Shown here in pieces: positions 1 through 8,898 of a stretch of 64,000 nucleotides of DNA. This DNA comes from a bacterium (GTDB taxonomy: Bacteria > Myxococcota_A > Polyangia > Nannocystales > Nannocystaceae): the NCBI GenBank assembly GCA_024742475.1, contig JANSYI010000038.1:16072-80071 (forward strand). Reading direction: 5' to 3'. A program made the position numbers and the translations under genes. The notes under the pieces are model-generated. The model was not told the DNA's origin. It did not search any database and saw only the letters and a program-made list of their open reading frames with translations. The number at the start of each line of letters is the position of its first letter. The stretch's first letter is position 1.

Positions 1-1034
1 CCGAAGGCACCGTCCGCATCAGCCCCGCGGCCCTCGAGCGTGCAGGCGTGAGAATCGAGGTCGCCGCGCAGATTCCACTCAGCGGAGGCGTGCGTGTTCC
101 CTCAGAGGTGACGCCAGACCCTGACCAGGTCGTTCATGCGGCCCCACTGGTGGAAGGTCAGATCGCCGAAGTCCGCGTTTCTGTCGGCGACCACGTGGAG
201 GAGGGCACCCTCCTCGCGGTGCTTCGCAGTGTCGCGCTTGGAGAGACGCGCGCGGCCATGGCAGAGGCGCAAGCGGAACTCTCGGTCGCCAAGGCGAACT
301 ACGAGCGTCAGCGAGATCTCGTCAAGGAAGAAATCGGCGCCCGCCGAAACCTCGTCGAGGCCGAAGGGGCGCTCAGAACGGCTCGCGCGAGGGTGGAGGG
401 CCTCCGCGACCGTACCCGGGTCTACGGCCGCGGTGGGAGCGGGGCCACGACCTTCCTGCGCAGCACCATCGCCGGAGAGATCGTGGAGCGACACGCAACG
501 GTCGGCGAGGTCGTCGGGCCCGACCGCACCCTATTCGTGATCGTCGATCCGAGCCCGGTTTGGGTCATGGGCGCCGTGTATCCGCAGGACATCGCGACCG
601 TCCACGAGGGGGCCGAGGTCACCTTTCTCTCCCCAGACCTCCCCGGGCAAACGTGGAGCGGGCCGCTCGCCTGGGTCTCACCGATGGTCGACGAAGACAC
701 CCGAACGCTTCCCGTCCGGATGGTATTGGAGAATCCTGAGGGAACAATCCGACCTGGGCTGTTCGGGACGATTCTAGTTCCTACCGACGACGCAGAGATC
801 GTGACGATCGTTGATACCGGTCTCGTGGAGCTCGACGGAGGAGGGGTCGTGTTCGTCCCCACCGACGAGGAGGGTGAGTTCGAGATTCGCTCGGTGTCGA
901 CTGGCCGACGCGACGAGGGGCGCGTCGAGATCCTCGAAGGTCTTGCCGTCGGCGAGCGGTACGTCGCCGAGGGCACCTTCGTTCTCAAGTCGCAGCAACT
1001 CAGCGGAGAACTCGGAGAGGGCCACGCGCACTGA
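1..1034 (+). CDS. RND efflux periplasmic adaptor (CusB/CzcB type), 5' end outside window
   Basis: This is the membrane-fusion subunit that links an inner-membrane RND pump to an outer-membrane channel for metal export. The frame is open from base 3, so the true start lies upstream of the window. Visible parts are a biotinyl-lipoyl-like half motif (VEGQIAEVRVSVGDHVEEG), an alpha-hairpin rich in Ala/Glu/Arg, and a beta-barrel region (GAVYPQDIATVHEGAEVTF). The C-terminus is His-containing (GEGHAH), which may bind metal. The stop lies 10 bp before the RND pump gene, so the two are one operon. The family is secure; the metal is not readable from this fragment. Confidence 0.88.
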   Translation, partial: EGTVRISPAALERAGVRIEVAAQIPLSGGVRVPSEVTPDPDQVVHAAPLVEGQIAEVRVSVGDHVEEGTLLAVLRSVALGETRAAMAEAQAELSVAKANYERQRDLVKEEIGARRNLVEAEGALRTARARVEGLRDRTRVYGRGGSGATTFLRSTIAGEIVERHATVGEVVGPDRTLFVIVDPSPVWVMGAVYPQDIATVHEGAEVTFLSPDLPGQTWSGPLAWVSPMVDEDTRTLPVRMVLENPEGTIRPGLFGTILVPTDDAEIVTIVDTGLVELDGGGVVFVPTDEEGEFEIRSVSTGRRDEGRVEILEGLAVGERYVAEGTFVLKSQQLSGELGEGHAH

Positions 1035-1044
1035 AGACGAGCCC

Positions 1045-4000
1045 ATGATCGAACGCATCGTCGACTTTTCGGTCAAGAACCGATTCTTGGTCATCCTCCT
1101 GGTCCTTCTCACCGGAGCGCTCGGCGTCCGAGCGGCGCAGCAGCTGCCCGTCGACGCCGTGCCGGACGTCACGAACGTACAGGTTCAGGTCCTCACCAAC
1201 GCGCCTTCGCTGGGGCCGCTGGAGGTCGAGCAGCTCGTGACGTTCCCCGTAGAGAGCGTGATGAGCGGACTCCCTAGACTCGAGGAAGTGCGCAGCGTAT
1301 CCCGCTTCGGTCTGAGCGCCGTCACTCTGGTCTTCGAGGAGGGAACCGATATCTACTTCGCCCGCCAGCTGGTGGAAGAGCGGCTGGCGGGCGCGAGAGA
1401 AGCGATTTCGTCCGACTACGGGAGTCCGGAGCTGGGCCCGATCTCGAGCGGTCTAGGCGAGATCTACCAGTTCGAGGTCCGCGCCGAAACGATGTGCGGG
1501 ACCGATGCCGACACCGGCAGCTGCTACACGCCGATGGAACTGCGGACGTTGCTCGACTGGTACGTCGCGTATCAGCTCCGATCCGTTCCGGGCGTCGTGG
1601 AGGTCAACACGTTCGGTGGTGAACTTAAGACCTTCGAGATTCGACCTGATCCGTCGAGACTACGCGCGCTTGGATTGGGGCTCGAAGACGTCTTCGGGGC
1701 ATTGGAGCGAAACAACCTGACGGGAGGTGGAGGTTATATCGCTCATGCGGGTGAGCAGCGGCTCATTCGCGCCGAAGGACTGCTGCGCAACCTCGAAGAC
1801 ATTCGCCGCGTCGTCGTTACGACCCGCGACTCCGGCGTTCCGATTCGGCTCGCAGACGTTGCGGAGGTCGTCAACGCGCCGATGATTCGTCAGGGCGCGG
1901 TGACCCGAGACGGGCGGGGGGAAGCCGTGACGGGCATCGTCATGATGCTCATTGGAGAGAACGCGCGGCAGGTCTCGCGAGAAGTCGACGCACGCATCGA
2001 TGAGCTCCGTCCGACCCTTCCTGACGGAGTGACCATCGACACCTACTACAACCGAACGGAGCTGGTGAATCGAACGATCCGGACGGCGGTGACCAACCTG
2101 ATCGAGGGAGGCGTTCTAGTGATCGTCATCCTGCTCCTCCTGCTCGGCAACGTTCGGGGGGGGCTCCTCGTCGCGAGCGTCATCCCTCTGAGCATGCTGG
2201 CCGCGCTCATCGTAATGAAGGCATTCGGGGTCTCGGGGAATCTCATGAGCCTGGGTGCGCTCGACTTCGGGATCATCGTCGATGGCGCCGTGGTGATCGT
2301 GGAGCAGATCGTCACCTCGCTGGGTCGACGACGACCCGGCGAAAGTACGCGAGAAACGATCCGCCGAAGCGCACGCGCAGTCGCTCGACCGGTCCTGTTC
2401 GCTGTCGGAATCATCATGCTCGTGTACGTACCGATCCTCTCCTTGGAGGGGATCGAGGGCAAAATGTTCCGTCCGATGGCGTGGACCGTGTTGTTCGCGC
2501 TCGCTGCGTCCGTCATCTTCGCGCTCACGCTGATGCCCGCGGCAGCGACTCTGGTATTCCGAGGGGGGGTCAAAGAGAAGGAGACGCTGTTGATGCGTCT
2601 GTTTCGAGCGGCATACGAGCCGGCGCTGGACTTCACACTGCGCCATCGCTGGCTGCCCATCGTGGGTGGGATCCTGATCCTCTGCGGCGCGGGGGCACTG
2701 GTCCCCACCCTGGGTGCTGAGTTCATTCCGCGTCTCGACGAAGGGGCGATCGCCATGCAAGCCGTTCGTTTGCCTTCGGTGTCGCTCGAAGAATCCGTCG
2801 AGTCCACGGGCCGAATCGAGCGCGTCATCCTCGAGTTGTTTCCCGATGAGGTCGAGACCGTGGTCTCGCGCACCGGACGAGCCGAGATCGCGACCGACCC
2901 CATGGGTGTCGAGATCTCGGACATCTACGTGATCCTGAAGCCCGCGCAGGCCTGGACCCGGGTCCAGAGCAAGGAGGCGCTGGTCGATGCGATCAAAGAG
3001 GCGCTCGAGGAGCAGGTCCCGGGGCAGAACTACCTCTTCAGTCAGCCGATCGAGCTCCGCACGAACGAGCTCATCAGCGGCGTACGCTCCGACGTCGCGA
3101 TCTACGTCTATGGCGACGATCTCGACGAACTCGCAAGAATCTCCGATGCCATGGTCGAGGTGCTGCAGACGGTTCCCGGCGCGGCGGATGTCCAGGCCGA
3201 GCAACTCTCCGGCTTGCCTTCGCTCGATGTCACCGTCGATCGCGACGCGTTGGCGCGGTACGGTATCGACGCTCGGCAAGTCGTAGAGGCGGTCGCAACG
3301 ATCGCCGGTCGACAGGTCGGACAGATCTTCGAGGGTCAGAGGCGCTTCGCGCTCCAGGTGCGTCTGCCGCCCGAGCTTCGCGACGATGTGCGACGGGTCC
3401 GCGATCTCCCGGTTGCGCGACCTGCTGGGGGAACCGTTGCGCTAGGACAGATTGCGCGTATTCGGCGAGTGGAAGGCCCGGCAACGATCAGCCGAGAAGC
3501 CATTCAGCGGCGTATGACGCTCCAGGTGAACGTGAGAGGGCGAGATCTGGCGGGTTTCGTGGAGGAGGCGCGAGGTCGCATCGACGCCGAAGTCGACATG
3601 CCGGCGGGATATATCGCGCGTTGGGGCGGGCAGTTCGAGAATCTGCAAGCCGCCACGGATCGACTCATGATCGCGGTTCCCGCCGCCCTGCTCCTCATTT
3701 TTTTGCTGCTCTTCATGACCTACGGCGCAGCGAGACCCGCGCTGCTCGTCTATCTCAACGTCCCGTTCGCGGCGACGGGGGGTGTGTTCGCGCTGGTCGC
3801 ACGCGGGATGCCGTTCTCGATCAGTGCCGGGGTCGGATTCATCGCCCTGTTCGGGATTGCCGTGCTCAACGGTGTCGTGCTTGTCTCGACGATCCGTGAC
3901 TTCCAGAGCGACGGAAAAGGACTGCGAGAGGCGTCACGAGAGGGTGCGAGCAGTCGCCTCCGCCCTGTGCTCATGACCGCGTTGACCGACGCTCTGGGCT

Positions 4001-4161
4001 TCTTCCCGATGGCCTTCTCATCGAGCGCAGGTGCAGAGGTCCAGCGCCCGCTGGCCACGGTGGTCATCGGCGGACTCATCACCTGCACGACGCTCACGCT
4101 GTTCGTGCTTCCTGCGATCTACAGTCGTTTCGGAGAAAAGGTCGAGGATGCGGATGAGTAG
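1045..4161 (+). CDS. Heavy-metal efflux RND pump (CzcA/CusA family)
   Basis: This is an inner-membrane proton-driven pump of 1038 residues, the normal length for HME-RND proteins. The start is ATG 1045, because MIERIVDFSVKNRFLV is the canonical N-terminus with the first transmembrane helix; the longer open frame upstream is antisense noise. The TM4 signature DFGIIVDGAVVIVEQIV keeps the two Asp and one Glu that relay protons in this family. Two halves of porter loops and six-helix bundles are visible, the second ending in FVLPAIYSRFG. An insert with two cysteines (residues about 152-163) is unusual. It is coupled to the adaptor gene upstream. Substrate (Zn/Co/Cd or Cu/Ag) is undetermined. Confidence 0.93.
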   Translation: MIERIVDFSVKNRFLVILLVLLTGALGVRAAQQLPVDAVPDVTNVQVQVLTNAPSLGPLEVEQLVTFPVESVMSGLPRLEEVRSVSRFGLSAVTLVFEEGTDIYFARQLVEERLAGAREAISSDYGSPELGPISSGLGEIYQFEVRAETMCGTDADTGSCYTPMELRTLLDWYVAYQLRSVPGVVEVNTFGGELKTFEIRPDPSRLRALGLGLEDVFGALERNNLTGGGGYIAHAGEQRLIRAEGLLRNLEDIRRVVVTTRDSGVPIRLADVAEVVNAPMIRQGAVTRDGRGEAVTGIVMMLIGENARQVSREVDARIDELRPTLPDGVTIDTYYNRTELVNRTIRTAVTNLIEGGVLVIVILLLLLGNVRGGLLVASVIPLSMLAALIVMKAFGVSGNLMSLGALDFGIIVDGAVVIVEQIVTSLGRRRPGESTRETIRRSARAVARPVLFAVGIIMLVYVPILSLEGIEGKMFRPMAWTVLFALAASVIFALTLMPAAATLVFRGGVKEKETLLMRLFRAAYEPALDFTLRHRWLPIVGGILILCGAGALVPTLGAEFIPRLDEGAIAMQAVRLPSVSLEESVESTGRIERVILELFPDEVETVVSRTGRAEIATDPMGVEISDIYVILKPAQAWTRVQSKEALVDAIKEALEEQVPGQNYLFSQPIELRTNELISGVRSDVAIYVYGDDLDELARISDAMVEVLQTVPGAADVQAEQLSGLPSLDVTVDRDALARYGIDARQVVEAVATIAGRQVGQIFEGQRRFALQVRLPPELRDDVRRVRDLPVARPAGGTVALGQIARIRRVEGPATISREAIQRRMTLQVNVRGRDLAGFVEEARGRIDAEVDMPAGYIARWGGQFENLQAATDRLMIAVPAALLLIFLLLFMTYGAARPALLVYLNVPFAATGGVFALVARGMPFSISAGVGFIALFGIAVLNGVVLVSTIRDFQSDGKGLREASREGASSRLRPVLMTALTDALGFFPMAFSSSAGAEVQRPLATVVIGGLITCTTLTLFVLPAIYSRFGEKVEDADE

Positions 4162-4479
4162 CAAGTCTGGTCCTTCGGGCACTGGTCGGACCGGAAGCAC
4201 TCCGAAGTGTCGGAGGAAGCGACGGATTCGCATCGTGGGATGCTACAGCGCTCGGGCTGCCCCGCTTGGGTCGCCTCGCCGGTTGCTACTCTCCGCTGTT
4301 TTCTTTCTGCGACGCGTCCGTCTCGCCAGCTTGGGAGCGGCTCCCGGCCGGGCAAACGCTGCCGACGGGAGTGCAAGTCGCGGGTCGGCGCGGAGCATCT
4401 TCGAGCGCGGGAGGATGACCGACCAGAGGCCGAACACCGCGGCGAGGGCGTGGTCGAGCTCGAGGGGGTCGCTCGTTCG
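4162..4479. other. Gap after RND operon, no gene seen
   Basis: No open frame here has protein-like composition. The frames that exist are Arg/Ser-rich shadows. No clear hairpin-plus-T-run terminator was seen. Confidence 0.5.
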
Positions 4480-4803
4480 TTAGAAGCCTGCCGGCGGGTC
4501 GCATCGCACGGCGCGTTGGGCCGCTTGAAGCGTGTGCAGGACGCCCGATGACCAGCCGGTTCCTCCGTACACCAGGGCGCCCTCAATCCACATCGCGTCG
4601 AGGTCGGCGAGCGCATAGGGGATCTTCTCGTCGGTGGTTCCGCTCGACTGCTGGACTGCTGGAACTTGCACTCGATCGCGAAGGCGACCTGGTCGCGCTC
4701 GCGCAGCACGAGCAGGTCGACACGCCGATTCTTGCCGATCGTGTCCGTACGGACACCTCGACTCGGCCTTCGGCGCGACGCGGTCGCGGTACTCGTCGCC
4801 CAT
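4480..4803 (-). pseudogene. Decayed PD-(D/E)XK-type nuclease
   Basis: Reading from 4803 downwards, a sensible protein appears only if two frame changes are allowed. Frame 1 gives MGDEYRDRVAPKAE. A second frame (about 4750-4650) gives VRTDTIGKNRRVDLLVLRE followed by FAIECKFQ. Frame 1 then resumes with GTTDEKIPYALADLDAMW and ends at 4480. The D-LLVL-(n)-E-K pattern is the PD-(D/E)XK nuclease core, seen in restriction-like enzymes. Two indels in a 320-bp gene argue for decay rather than one sequencing error. It sits beside the tyrosine recombinase genes, so it may be a remnant of mobile-element defence cargo. Confidence 0.6.
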
Positions 4804-4961
4804 GGCTGCAATCGTACGGCGGTACGCAGGGCTGCTGAACTGAACGCAACGCTGGGGTCACATGAACACGCGTGTTCGGACGACGTACGGCCGGACGGCC
4901 GGAGAATCGAGATCAGGGCCTCGCGCTCGACGCTCGGGCTCGCGCGCTCGTACTCGCCATC

Positions 4962-5144
4962 TCAGCGGCAGTGGCCGCGACGCCATCGAACGGCGTCGTC
5001 TTCGACGATGAACTCGCCGCCGGCGGTGTTGCCGAAACAGAGGGTGCCTCGGAGAGAGCCACCCTCGTCGAGCGTGGTGATCAGACCTCGGGGGCTGGTA
5101 GGGCGAGGCTGGCGGCGGCGGGAGCCCACGATCGTGCGGAACAT
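4962..5144 (-). CDS. Small hypothetical protein downstream of integrase operon
   Basis: A 60-residue open frame beginning MFRTIVGSRRRQPRP, with a plausible core (GGSLRGTLCFGNTAGGEF). It starts 3 bp after the stop of the 79-residue gene upstream, which supports a shared transcript. No family is recognised, and it may not be translated. Confidence 0.3.
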   Translation of the reverse strand: MFRTIVGSRRRQPRPTSPRGLITTLDEGGSLRGTLCFGNTAGGEFIVEDDAVRWRRGHCR

Positions 5145-5147
5145 GGC

Positions 5148-5387
5148 TCAGTTTCTGACCGACAGGGGGTTGGGGTTGGTGGGCTCGTCCTCAGCGGGGC
5201 CGTAGGCGAGGACGCGGTAGGTGTTGGCGATGTCCTCCAAGCAGAGTGCGGAGAGGGCCTGTGCCAGCGCGGGGGCCGTCACGAGCGCCTGCTCGCTGGC
5301 TTCGCCGGATTCGAGCAACTCCAACGCCTCGCCGAGTCTCTCCATCACGTGGTCTCGAAGGTCTGCCTCCCGGTTTCGCTGTCCCAT
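5148..5387 (-). CDS. Small acidic helical protein
   Basis: A 79-residue product with good coding character: MGQRNREADLRDHVMERLGE followed by an Ala/Leu/Glu-rich helical stretch and a polar tail. It is probably soluble. It overlaps the end of the preceding 49-residue frame and lies in the integrase transcription unit. The family is unknown; a recombination accessory role is possible only by position. Confidence 0.45.
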   Translation of the reverse strand: MGQRNREADLRDHVMERLGEALELLESGEASEQALVTAPALAQALSALCLEDIANTYRVLAYGPAEDEPTNPNPLSVRN

Positions 5388-5494
5388 CGCCCAAGAGGTC
5401 GACCGTCGAGTTCGAGTGTTGCGACGAAAAATCGAGAGCGCGCAGGACGCCCAGGGGCTCGCGAAAGGAGCAGGGTGAAGGTCGCCCCCATCAT
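5345..5494 (-). CDS. 49-residue protein coupled to the integrase
   Basis: It starts at ATG 5494, which overlaps the integrase stop codon in an ATGA arrangement, so translation is probably coupled. The product MMGATFTLLLSR... ends in RFFVATLELDGRPLGRWD, a beta-rich composition. No family is recognised. The arrangement (stop/start overlap plus protein-like composition) is the main evidence that it is real. Confidence 0.4.
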   Translation of the reverse strand: MMGATFTLLLSRAPGRPARSRFFVATLELDGRPLGRWDSETGRQTFETT

Positions 5495-6375
5495 CGCGAT
5501 GTCGACCGGGCCGAGCGTGCGGTCGGCGGTCGGATCATCTGCGCGAGATCGAGCCTGACGCCGACCCGTCGGAGGTAGTTCGCCGTGGTCACCAACGAGG
5601 TGTGGCCGAGCTGCTGCTGGATCGCGAGCACCGGCACACCGGCGAGGGCCAGGTCGGCCGCGTGGGTGTGGCGCAGCCCGTGGGGGTGCACGCGCCGCTC
5701 CAGGCCGGCCCGCTTGGCCAGCCGGGGCAGCAGGTGTCGGGCGTAGCTGGGGTCGGTGGGCGTCCCCTTGAGGGTGCACAGCAGCGGTGCCCCCTGCCCG
5801 ACCGCCGGGAGCTTGGCGCGCTCCTCGAGCCAGCGCTCGACCAGCGGCAGTGCGTCGAGGTTCGAGAGCACCGTCGTCCTGGGCTTGAGCCCCTTGCCCA
5901 GCCGAACCCGAACGGTGCCGTTCTTGAGGTCGACGTCGTGCGGCCGCAGTTCGAGGGCCTCGGAGATCCGAATCCCGGTCCGCCAGAGGACGGCGAGGAG
6001 CGCCCGGTTGCGATGCCCGGTCACCCCGCGGGTCGAGCACGCACCGATGAGCGCCCGGACCTCGGCCTCGGTGAACACCTCGGGCGGCAGCAGCTTGCCG
6101 CGGGTGGGGTGCGCGAGGGGTTCCTGGGCGGCGCCCGCGGGCATGTCGACGAGGACCGCGGGCTCGAGCTTGAGCTCGAGCTCGGCCGAGCTCGGGGGCG
6201 GCTTCAGGAACGACAGCTCCGGGTTCCCGACCGGCTTTGGCGCATTGGCGGGCCGGCTCCGCCGGAGCTGGCGGCCCCGCTTGCCCTTCGTGCGAGTCGA
6301 AGCCCCCCCTACCCGGGCCGAGGTCGAGCGTCGCCGGGCCTCGGCGGGCGGGGAGTGGAAGAGCGCGAGCTGCAT
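5491..6375 (-). CDS. Tyrosine recombinase, catalytic domain with Pro-rich N-terminus
   Basis: A 294-residue site-specific recombinase. The catalytic fold occupies roughly residues 95-275. The first Arg is in WRTGIRISEALEL, the H-x-x-R box is HPHGLRHTHAADL, the second His is in LGHTSLVTT, and the nucleophile Tyr is in ANYLRR. The N-terminal 90 residues are Arg/Pro/Ser-rich and do not look like the helical SAM-like core-binding domain of XerC/XerD, so DNA-arm recognition may differ. It leads a run of three small downstream genes. A similar enzyme lies at 62109-62753 on the other strand. It is likely the integrase of an element, but its att sites were not identified. Confidence 0.88.
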   Translation of the reverse strand: MQLALFHSPPAEARRRSTSARVGGASTRTKGKRGRQLRRSRPANAPKPVGNPELSFLKPPPSSAELELKLEPAVLVDMPAGAAQEPLAHPTRGKLLPPEVFTEAEVRALIGACSTRGVTGHRNRALLAVLWRTGIRISEALELRPHDVDLKNGTVRVRLGKGLKPRTTVLSNLDALPLVERWLEERAKLPAVGQGAPLLCTLKGTPTDPSYARHLLPRLAKRAGLERRVHPHGLRHTHAADLALAGVPVLAIQQQLGHTSLVTTANYLRRVGVRLDLAQMIRPPTARSARSTSR

Positions 6376-6427
6376 CGCCCTCCTACCCTGCCACGGCCGA
6401 TCGGCGATTAACAGCCTTTTCGAGGTG

Positions 6428-6444
6428 TCCCTGCGAGGCAGGGA
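6428..6444. promoter_or_regulatory. Short perfect inverted repeat upstream of the integrase
   Basis: TCCCTGC-gag-GCAGGGA forms a 7-bp stem with a 3-nt loop, about 55 bp upstream of the integrase ATG (6375). It could be an operator or a terminator of the opposite-strand unit. There is no T-run, so an operator is slightly favoured. Confidence 0.3.
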
Positions 6445-6569
6445 GTCACACTCTGTCGAATTTTCTGTGATCGCATTGCAGCCGACGTGAGGTCCCGCGA
6501 TCGACTTCGAGCGTCCAGGCGCAGCGATCGAGAACCTCGATCGAACCGAGGTCTTCGAGTGTGCGAGGC

Positions 6570-6838
6570 TCAGATCAGACGGGTGAGGTCCTTCGTCTCC
6601 GCTGACGGCGCGTTGCGTTTGATCGCTTCGATCCCGTGGTCGCGCGAGGTGGTGGAGATGTACATCTGGCTGGTGCCGATGATCTCGTGGTTGGCGGCCT
6701 TGAGGACGAAGTAGGCCTTCCCGTTGGTGGAGGTCTTCTTCTCGTACCGGGCGTCGATCGGGGCGTTGGTCTTGACCGAGGCGATGCCGTTTTCGGCGCC
6801 GGCCTTGGTCGTGTAGCCCTCGCTGGCGAGGAGGTTCT
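6570..6838 (-). pseudogene. yegP: yegP (DUF1508) 3' part, separated from its 5' part
   Basis: The product of this strand below 6838 is the C-terminal part of a YegP protein: LLASEGYTTKAGAENGIASV, then KKTSTNGKAYFVLKAANHE, then MYISTTSRDHGIEAIKR, ending at 6570. This is the second half of the duplicated DUF1508 fold. The first beta unit is missing here but is found on the same strand at 16294-16384. The junction is the 8-bp sequence GAGGTTCT. The fragment is now fused in frame behind an unrelated nucleotidyltransferase fragment. Confidence 0.85.
6831..6838. repeat. Left 8-bp direct repeat (attachment or target site)
   Basis: GAGGTTCT, identical to 16294-16301. Joining the outer flanks through one copy restores an uninterrupted yegP frame, so these repeats mark the ends of an insertion. 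Confidence 0.8.
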
Positions 6839-7094
6839 GTAACCCCTTCGCGCCGTCGTTCAGCCAGTCCTCGGGAAGTCCGAGGGCCTCGGCCACGCGC
6901 GCGGCGTACTTCTTCACAAGCGCTGCCGGGGCTGGCGCGAGGACGACCGCGTCCACGTCTCGGGTCGATTCGCGGTGCGCTGTGGTGAGAACGATGCGCG
7001 CACCTCCGACCAGGAACAGGCGGACGGTCTCGCCGGCCTCAAACGCCAACGCCCCGAGCGCCGTAAGTGCGGTCTCGATCTGGGCCCGATCCAG
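6839..7094 (-). pseudogene. DUF6036-like nucleotidyltransferase fragment
   Basis: The frame reads DRAQIETALTALGALAF, FLVGGARIVL, ESTRDVDAVVL and GLPEDWLNDGAKG. This is the typical order of DUF6036-type nucleotidyltransferases, which are antitoxin/toxin-like NTases with GG and DxD-like motifs. There is no ATG; a CTG stands where the initiator Met is expected (7094). At 6838 it is cut and fused in frame to the yegP 3' fragment, so it lacks the normal C-terminal third. It overlaps the tail of the Rep frame. It is probably non-functional. Confidence 0.6.
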
Positions 7095-8710
7095 GTGCCC
7101 GGCTTCTTGCCCTTGCCCACGCCCTCGGCAGGCAGGGCGAACAGATGACGGTGGGTGCCCTCGTGCCACAAACGGGCCAGCATGTCGCGGTCGAGGAGGG
7201 CCGACGGCTCTGAGAGGTCGAAGACCTGCCCGGTTCTGGCATCTTGCAGCTTGAGGGCCTTTCCGTCGGCGCGTACTTCGACCCGGCGAACACGCAGCCG
7301 CCCGCGCCAGCCGTGAGCCTTCCACAATGGCGCATAGATCGAGTCGATGGGCTCGACCTTCTGCTTCTTACGGATCTCGGCGTGCTTGTCGTGGACGCTG
7401 ATCGTGATCTGCCCGCGGCCCCGCCGCCCGGCCTCTATGGTCTCGCGCTCGCCGTTCTTCGGCAGGCTAGATCGCAATGCGCCGGCCATCAGCCGTGAAC
7501 GAAAGTTGGCTTCGTCGAGGATAAGGAACGGGAAGCCCGTGAAGTCCGACGCCAGTTCCAGTCGATGAACCCGCCAGCCGGCTGAGCCCGCATCCGTGAG
7601 CCCCGTGCAACGTTGGCCAAGGAACCAGTGCGACGCGAGGCGTAGCCACGTGTTTGCCCACGGCCCGATCCCGCCGTACGTCCACACCTCTTCCTTGGCC
7701 GCAATGACCTCGACGGTCTCGCGATAGCGGTCGATCTTGATCGTGACGCGGCCTTCAACTTTGAGTTCGATCCGTCCGGGGGTTGCGGACTGCACCGGCA
7801 GCGCGAACGCGCGACCGCGCGAGTCGTGCAGGCGGACGAGGCCGCCGCGGCGGGCTGCACGAAGCGCGTCTTGGACGTCTGGATGCCACATCGCCTCGCC
7901 GACGTTGGCCATGAAGGAGGTAGCGCCATCGATCTGGAGGGCTGCGACACACTGGACCTTGGGATCGGCTCCCGCGGCGATGGGGGCGCTGGGTTTGCCA
8001 CGCTTATGCTCGGGCTTTTGGCCCTCTCCCTCGGCCACGTCGTGGTCGAGATGACAGCCGTTGGCTGTCATGGTCAGGGGGCGCGCCTGCATCGCCGACT
8101 CGCACTCATCGTGCTCCGTCGCCTCCGGCGCGCCCCCTATTCCAGGGGCACGGCGGTCCGCCGCTTCGGGAAGTCCCCGATCGTCGCACGCTGTGGGGTC
8201 GAGGGTCGGCGTTTCGGTCGGCCGACTACCGCCGACCACGGAACCCGCGCAGCGGATCCCAATGCCCACCGGCGCTTGGCAACGGTGCGGCGTTCGATCG
8301 GCAAGCAACGAAGGACGTGGCGAAGGTCGTGCCGCCGCCTCGAAGTTGGCGATGGCACGTTCGTACACCGAGCGCGGCACACGCACGGAGCCGGAGCCGG
8401 CGTCGTGGCCAACCACGCGACGCTCGCTGCGGTGTGATCGCTGATCCGGTCGCACGTCCCGATCGAGGGTGACGACGAGACCGATGGGCGCGAGCTGCCG
8501 CTCGACCGCATGGCGAACCTGCGTCAGGCTGAGCGCGGCGGCCTTGGCGACCTCGTCGAGCGTGGCTCGGCATACGCCATGGTGGTCACGGGCGTCGACC
8601 ATTGCGCGCCAAACCGCGTCGGCGTGCCCAACAAGGCCGAGGACCTCTCGGGGCACGCCAACGTGATCGGGATCGAGGATGGGATGGAGGCTCGCTGCTT
8701 GGTCGGTCAC
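6914..8710 (-). CDS. Replication initiator-like protein (Rep_trans type), 3' end probably altered
   Basis: The GTG start at 8710 (VTDQAASLHPILDPDH) is the most plausible one; the open frame upstream overlaps the chrA end. The N-terminal part has a winged-helix-like segment (TLDEVAKAAALSLTQVRHAV). The C-terminal half has features of the phage/plasmid Rep_trans family: RVHRLELASDFTG, ITISVHDKHAEIRK and RVRRVEVRADGKAL. Such proteins nick DNA for rolling-circle replication. The last ~60 codons turn Arg/Ser-rich and overlap the nucleotidyltransferase frame, so the natural C-terminus was probably lost near 7100. It is the replication gene of the inserted element. Confidence 0.6.
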   Translation of the reverse strand: MTDQAASLHPILDPDHVGVPREVLGLVGHADAVWRAMVDARDHHGVCRATLDEVAKAAALSLTQVRHAVERQLAPIGLVVTLDRDVRPDQRSHRSERRVVGHDAGSGSVRVPRSVYERAIANFEAAARPSPRPSLLADRTPHRCQAPVGIGIRCAGSVVGGSRPTETPTLDPTACDDRGLPEAADRRAPGIGGAPEATEHDECESAMQARPLTMTANGCHLDHDVAEGEGQKPEHKRGKPSAPIAAGADPKVQCVAALQIDGATSFMANVGEAMWHPDVQDALRAARRGGLVRLHDSRGRAFALPVQSATPGRIELKVEGRVTIKIDRYRETVEVIAAKEEVWTYGGIGPWANTWLRLASHWFLGQRCTGLTDAGSAGWRVHRLELASDFTGFPFLILDEANFRSRLMAGALRSSLPKNGERETIEAGRRGRGQITISVHDKHAEIRKKQKVEPIDSIYAPLWKAHGWRGRLRVRRVEVRADGKALKLQDARTGQVFDLSEPSALLDRDMLARLWHEGTHRHLFALPAEGVGKGKKPGTWIGPRSRPHLRRSGRWRLRPARPSACSWSEVRASFSPQRTANRPETWTRSSSRQPRQRL

Positions 8711-8898
8711 GTTCTCGGACTTGACCGTCGGGCTGTCCGTTTTGCAGCGCCATCGCCGCGCTCGCTGAGACCTGGGCGGAATCGGCGGCCACGGCCACCG
8801 ACCCATTTGGAGCAACCAGTCCTCGCCGCAGCGCGCTGCGCGTGATCCCCATGGGGTTGTCGACGGCCGAACTTTGGTCGGCTGCGGAAGCGAAACAC

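Noticed and set aside
811..1044. Upstream extension of the RND pump frame
   Set aside because: Overlaps the adaptor gene and lacks signal or helix character; ATG 1045 gives the standard N-terminus.
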